DNA of 15,464 nt from CAYFJO01 sp964343305. GTDB lineage: Bacteria > Planctomycetota > Planctomycetia > Pirellulales > Pirellulaceae. A program made the translations under genes and the position numbers. Each line of letters starts with the position of its first letter. Position 1 is the stretch's first letter. The notes under the pieces are model-generated. The model searched no databases. It was not told the origin of the DNA and saw only the letters and a program-made list of their open reading frames with translations. The stretch spans positions 1 to 15,464 of the forward strand of contig CAYFJO010000256.1 in assembly GCA_964343305.1 (NCBI GenBank), in the 5' to 3' direction. Of the stretch, positions 12,521 to 15,464 are shown one piece after another.

Positions 12521-14245
12521 ATGGCATTGTTCGATTGGCTACGCGGAAAACGCAATGAAGGTGGCGGTGACGGACCGACGCCCAGGTTCTGTCCGTTTTG
12601 CGGGACCGCGCTGCGCACGCCCGAAGCCCAGCAGTGCTTCGAGTGCGGAGCCGATTGGCATGATCCGAACAGCGTGGTGCAAGTCGGCGAACCTTCGCCC
12701 GCGGCAAAACAAGCGATCGAACGTGCGGCCAGCGGAACACCGGTCGCGGCCAGCTATCCCGTTGAACCGCAAATCGAAGAGCCTTCAACTCCAAAACGAA
12801 AACCGGGCGACTTGAGCCACCTTGAAGCGGCACAATTCGCGCCGATTTCCGACTCGGATTTACGACAGCAAGCCGGCCAACTTGGCGATGCCTGGGGCAA
12901 TCCATGGTTCGGCCGACGCGATATTATCCCGCCGACCAGCGACGGGCGCACCTCGTTGATCGATCGCGCGATGGTCGCCCACGGCATGATCTCGCCCGAA
13001 GAGTTGGAAGAGATCCACCGCGTTGGCGACGAGATGGATCAGGTCCGTCCCGATTTGGCCCGTGCGGCCGAAAAGGCCGACGCCGCAGTCGCTCGCACGG
13101 AAGAAGAACGCGAGCAAATCAAGCAACAAAAGAAAGCCGAGGCCGCAGAGCGTCGCCGTCAACACGCCGAAGCGGTCGCTCATCGCCGCGCGACGGACAT
13201 CGTCTTCTTAGGCCGCGATGTTTCCGGCGGATTGCACGATCGCACGAGCGACGAAAACAAACTTCGGCAACACGAACTGCCTGTTTTGTCGACACCGGCC
13301 GAAGTTGCCGAAGCGCTGGGCATCGACATTCCAAAACTGCGTTGGCTCGCGTTTCACAACATCGCCGCGACAAGCACGCACTACATTCGATTCAGCGTGC
13401 CAAAGAAGAGCGGCGGTACGCGACAACTCTCGGCACCACAACGGACGCTGGCCAGGTGCCAAGAGTGGATCTTACGAAATGTTCTCGATCGCACGCCCGC
13501 GCATCCGGCGGCCCACGGCTTCGTCCGATCACGCAGCACGGTCACCAGCGCACGCGAACACGTTGGTCGAGACGTTGTGTTGAATCTCGACCTCGAAGAT
13601 TTCTTTCCGACGGTCACCTTCCGACGAGTCCGTGGCGCGTTTCGACAACTTGGTTATTCACCGGCCGTCGCGACCATCTTTGCGTTGCTTTGCACAGAGT
13701 CGCCGCGAAAGACCGTCCAATACGACGGCCGCACCTACCACGTTGCGACGGGCGATCGCTGTCTGCCGCAAGGTGCCTGTACGAGCCCCGCGATCAGCAA
13801 CCTCGTCTCGCGCCGCATGGATTCGCGACTCACGGGCATTTGTAACCGGCTCGGTTGGAAATATACCCGGTACGCCGACGATCTGACGTTCTCGGCCTGC
13901 GGCGATGCGACGAAACTGTCGGCCTATCTGATGGCCCGCATCCGCCACATTGCGGACGACGAAGGTTTTTCTGTGAACGAAAAGAAGACGCGGTTGCACG
14001 GCCGCCATCGAGCCCAAATGGTCACTGGCATCGTCGTCAATCAGCAACCAAACGTGTCGCGCAAAACGATCCGCCGCGTGCGAGCCATCCTGCATCGAGC
14101 CAAAACGCAGGGACTCGCCGCTCAAAACCGCGATGGCCACCCCAACTTCGAAGGCTGGGTCCGCGGCATGGTCGCCTACATCACGATGGTCAACCCCGAT
14201 CAAGGCCGCCGATTGCGCGAAGCCCTCGATTCGCTCCCATCTTAA
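12521..14245 (+). CDS. Retron reverse transcriptase with N-terminal zinc ribbon
   Basis: The RT copies part of its ncRNA into branched or hybrid msDNA. It has 574 aa. A zinc ribbon uses C24, C27, C39 and C42 (CPFC...CFEC). A linker and a long charged helix (about 165-223, EEREQIKQQKKAEAAERRRQ) follow, then FLGRDVSGGLHDR (229-241). The RT domain spans about 265-540: FSVPKKSGGTRQLSAP, AHGFVRSRSTVTSAREHV (331-348, SAxxH in place of the retron NAxxH), LNLDLEDFFP with the metal-binding D357, LPQGACTSPAISN (415-427), YADD (451-454) and the retron-specific VTG (501-503). These last marks separate it from group II intron and diversity-generating RTs. It is the RT partner of the ARM and WH-SWIM proteins upstream. 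The zinc ribbon plus long N-terminal extension (~260 aa) is larger than in minimal retron RTs of about 300-350 aa. Confidence 0.92.
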   Translation: MALFDWLRGKRNEGGGDGPTPRFCPFCGTALRTPEAQQCFECGADWHDPNSVVQVGEPSPAAKQAIERAASGTPVAASYPVEPQIEEPSTPKRKPGDLSHLEAAQFAPISDSDLRQQAGQLGDAWGNPWFGRRDIIPPTSDGRTSLIDRAMVAHGMISPEELEEIHRVGDEMDQVRPDLARAAEKADAAVARTEEEREQIKQQKKAEAAERRRQHAEAVAHRRATDIVFLGRDVSGGLHDRTSDENKLRQHELPVLSTPAEVAEALGIDIPKLRWLAFHNIAATSTHYIRFSVPKKSGGTRQLSAPQRTLARCQEWILRNVLDRTPAHPAAHGFVRSRSTVTSAREHVGRDVVLNLDLEDFFPTVTFRRVRGAFRQLGYSPAVATIFALLCTESPRKTVQYDGRTYHVATGDRCLPQGACTSPAISNLVSRRMDSRLTGICNRLGWKYTRYADDLTFSACGDATKLSAYLMARIRHIADDEGFSVNEKKTRLHGRHRAQMVTGIVVNQQPNVSRKTIRRVRAILHRAKTQGLAAQNRDGHPNFEGWVRGMVAYITMVNPDQGRRLREALDSLPS

Positions 14246-14264
14246 CGGGATGTGCTTGGTTGCA

Positions 14265-14326
14265 CGGCAGAATCATGTAAGTCAGAATGGTGCGCGCGTA
14301 TTCATTCTGCTTTACATGATTCCGCC
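14265..14326. terminator. Long palindrome after the RT gene
   Basis: GAATCATGTAA (14270-14280) pairs with TTACATGATTC (14312-14322), CAGAATG (14283-14289) pairs with CATTCTG (14303-14309), and GGC (14265-14267) pairs with GCC (14324-14326). Together they form a 62-nt hairpin with a small GT/CT internal loop and a 13-nt tip. It begins 19 nt after the RT stop and separates it from the next gene. No T-run follows, so it may end transcription, stabilise the mRNA 3' end or be a repeat. Confidence 0.6.
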
Positions 14327-14389
14327 AAAGATATGTTGGCGCAGACCGTGTCGACTTCGGTTATCATGATTGATCACCAACCCCACCTC

Positions 14390-14394
14390 AGGAG
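14390..14394 (+). promoter_or_regulatory. Shine-Dalgarno of the DUF1080 gene
   Basis: AGGAG lies 6 nt before the ATG at 14401 and supports that start. Confidence 0.7.
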
Positions 14395-14400
14395 CCAACC

Positions 14401-15090
14401 ATGCGATTCCAAACACAACTGCTGACCTTGACATTGATCGTCTTTACGTTTGCCACCATTAACGCCGAGCAAAACGTACCGCCAACGGGGTTTAAAGCCT
14501 TGTTCAACGGCAAAGACCTGAGCGGCTGGAAAGGTCTGGTTGGCAATCCCAAGACACGCGCAGCCATGACCGATGACCAATTGGCAACCGAGCAAGAAAA
14601 GGCCGACGCGGTCATGAAAGCACACTGGGCGGTGGAAGACGGCGTGATCGTATTCGACGGCAAAGGTAAGAGCCTCTGCACGGCCAAAGACTACGGCGAC
14701 TTCGAATTGTACGTCGACTGGAAAATCAAAGACAAAGGCGACAGCGGCATCTACTTGCGCGGCACACCGCAAGTTCAAATCTGGGACCCCAACGGCGGCG
14801 GTCGCAACGCGGTCGGATCGGGTGGCCTGTTCAACAACAAAAAGAACCCCAGCGCGCCAACCGAATGCGCGGACAATCCGGTCGGCGAGTGGAACACGTT
14901 CTACATCAAAATGGTCGGCGAGAAAGTTACCGTCAAACTGAACGGCCAGCTAGTTGTTGACAATGTCGTGTTGGAAAACTACTGGGAACGCGACAAGCCG
15001 ATCTATTCCACGGGCCAGATCGAGTTGCAGAACCACGGCAACACGTTGTACTTCCGCAATGTTTTTGTTAAGGAAATTCCGCGGAAATAA
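14401..15090 (+). CDS. Secreted DUF1080 (3-keto-disaccharide hydrolase) protein
   Basis: A 229-aa exported protein. Residues 1-22 are a signal peptide (LLTLTLIVFTFATINA then EQ). The rest is one DUF1080 domain with a concanavalin-like jelly-roll fold: GFKALFNGKDLSGWKG, HWAVEDGVIVFDGKG, FELYVDWKIKDKGDSGIYLR, WNTFYIKMVGEKVTVKLNGQ and a final GQIELQNHGNTLYFRNVFVK. The family is strongly expanded in planctomycetes. Some members cleave 3-keto-glycosides produced from sugars by flavin dehydrogenases; others may only bind carbohydrate. The substrate here is not predictable. The start is supported by AGGAG six bases upstream. A long palindrome separates it from the RT gene, so it is probably not part of the retron. 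Confidence 0.92.
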   Translation: MRFQTQLLTLTLIVFTFATINAEQNVPPTGFKALFNGKDLSGWKGLVGNPKTRAAMTDDQLATEQEKADAVMKAHWAVEDGVIVFDGKGKSLCTAKDYGDFELYVDWKIKDKGDSGIYLRGTPQVQIWDPNGGGRNAVGSGGLFNNKKNPSAPTECADNPVGEWNTFYIKMVGEKVTVKLNGQLVVDNVVLENYWERDKPIYSTGQIELQNHGNTLYFRNVFVKEIPRK

Positions 15091-15105
15091 GCTTGTTCCA
15101 TCCAC

Positions 15106-15300
15106 TCAAGATTGATTGGTTGCCGACATCGCTTTGAGAATCGTGAACAAGCATCCACAAGCGAAGAGAAACGCTGCCGCGTGCCAACGGGTCAAGCCAA
15201 ACGCTTCCCAGATTGGCAAATTGCCGATTTCCATACCAACGACAATGATCGCGGTTACGATTGCTTGGAGTAATGCGAGGAGAAGATATCGAATCGACAT
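15106..15300 (-). CDS. Small two-helix membrane protein
   Basis: A 64-aa frame with two hydrophobic segments, about residues 5-22 (YLLLALLQAIVTAIIVVG) and 40-57 (HAAAFLFACGCLFTILKA), joined by a short loop that includes NLPIWEAFGLTRW. It starts 30 nt after the stop of the gene to its right on the same strand and ends 15 nt from the convergent DUF1080 gene. I do not recognise the family. Membrane topology and operon-like spacing argue that it is real. An overlapping longer frame on the same strand (15068-15463) has no such features and is likely spurious. Confidence 0.6.
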   Translation of the reverse strand: MSIRYLLLALLQAIVTAIIVVGMEIGNLPIWEAFGLTRWHAAAFLFACGCLFTILKAMSATNQS

Positions 15301-15330
15301 GTGCGTATGTGTTAAATCGAGTGTCCCGGA

Positions 15331-15464
15331 TTAGAAACTCGTTTCGCCGATGAACAAGCATCCTGAATTCGGATGCCGCTCGAGTTTTTCGGCTGGCATG
15401 TGTTCGACTGCCGTGGTGAGGATAAGTTTCACCTTGCCTTTGTGTTCGATCAACAGCGGACACG
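15331..15464 (-). CDS. Unidentified protein, C-terminal end only
   Basis: The last 43 codons of a gene running off the right edge of the window, ending in TAA at 15331-15333. The visible peptide reads CPLLIEHKGKVKLILTTAVE, then HMPAEKLERHP, then NSGCLFIGETSF. Coding character is ordinary and the spacing to the small membrane protein suggests co-transcription. Too little is present to name it. Confidence 0.55.
   Translation of the reverse strand, partial: CPLLIEHKGKVKLILTTAVEHMPAEKLERHPNSGCLFIGETSF

Noticed and set aside
12904..13845. 313-codon plus-strand frame overlapping the RT
   Set aside because: Arg-rich, no motifs; the overlapping frame carries all RT motifs.
12521..14245. Group II intron maturase
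   Set aside because: No maturase X/En domain, no intron domain V/VI seen downstream, and the RT motifs are retron-like.
15068..15463. 131-codon minus-strand frame at the right edge
   Set aside because: Overlaps the small membrane protein and the partial gene, both of which have better coding character in other frames.

Overview
The window looks like a chromosomal segment of a Planctomycetota bacterium, probably Pirellulales-like. The basis is moderate GC with an Arg/Asp-rich proteome, few Shine-Dalgarno sites, a poly-Asp protein, a secreted DUF1080 (3-keto-disaccharide hydrolase) protein, exported HEAT-repeat proteins, and many small palindromes of the kind scattered through planctomycete genomes. 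The taxonomy is inference; no rRNA is present.

Left part (1-7035) is mostly housekeeping. scpB (chromosome condensation) and a poly-Asp acidic protein are on the plus strand. They converge on a minus-strand group: a sigma-54 activator, a HemX/CcsA-type eight-helix membrane protein, and hemA (glutamyl-tRNA reductase) joined to it by an ATGA overlap. The sigma-54 activator gene is bracketed by two 61-bp paired-hairpin (BIME-like) repeats. Upstream of it lies a large exported HEAT-repeat protein carrying an unexpected receiver-like domain.

Centre (7239-14245) is an accessory island that I read as a type XIII-like retron defence system. A near-consensus promoter (TTGACA-17-AATAAT) drives an ARM/HEAT helical-repeat protein that is translationally coupled (ATGA) to a winged-helix + SWIM zinc-finger protein. 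Further on comes a retron-type reverse transcriptase with an N-terminal zinc ribbon, YADD active site and retron VTG motif. Directly before the RT are two tandem structured RNA units with the layout expected of retron ncRNA: a1, msr hairpin, long msd hairpin, a2. The copies are about 95% identical in the msr, loop and flanks. Their long msd stems are unrelated in sequence yet each is almost perfectly self-complementary, and their a1/a2 stems also differ while staying paired. This two-template, swapped-stem arrangement is the most striking signal in the window.

Between the SWIM gene and the ncRNAs sits a REP-element-like unit: a fused double Y1/HUH transposase-like gene flanked by inverted hairpins. 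Its two halves have lost complementary catalytic residues, so a single composite active site appears to remain. Another long planctomycete-type palindrome lies between the two ncRNA copies.

Right end (14265-15464): a long palindrome closes the retron, followed by the secreted DUF1080 protein, a small two-helix membrane protein and the 3' end of an unidentified gene on the minus strand.
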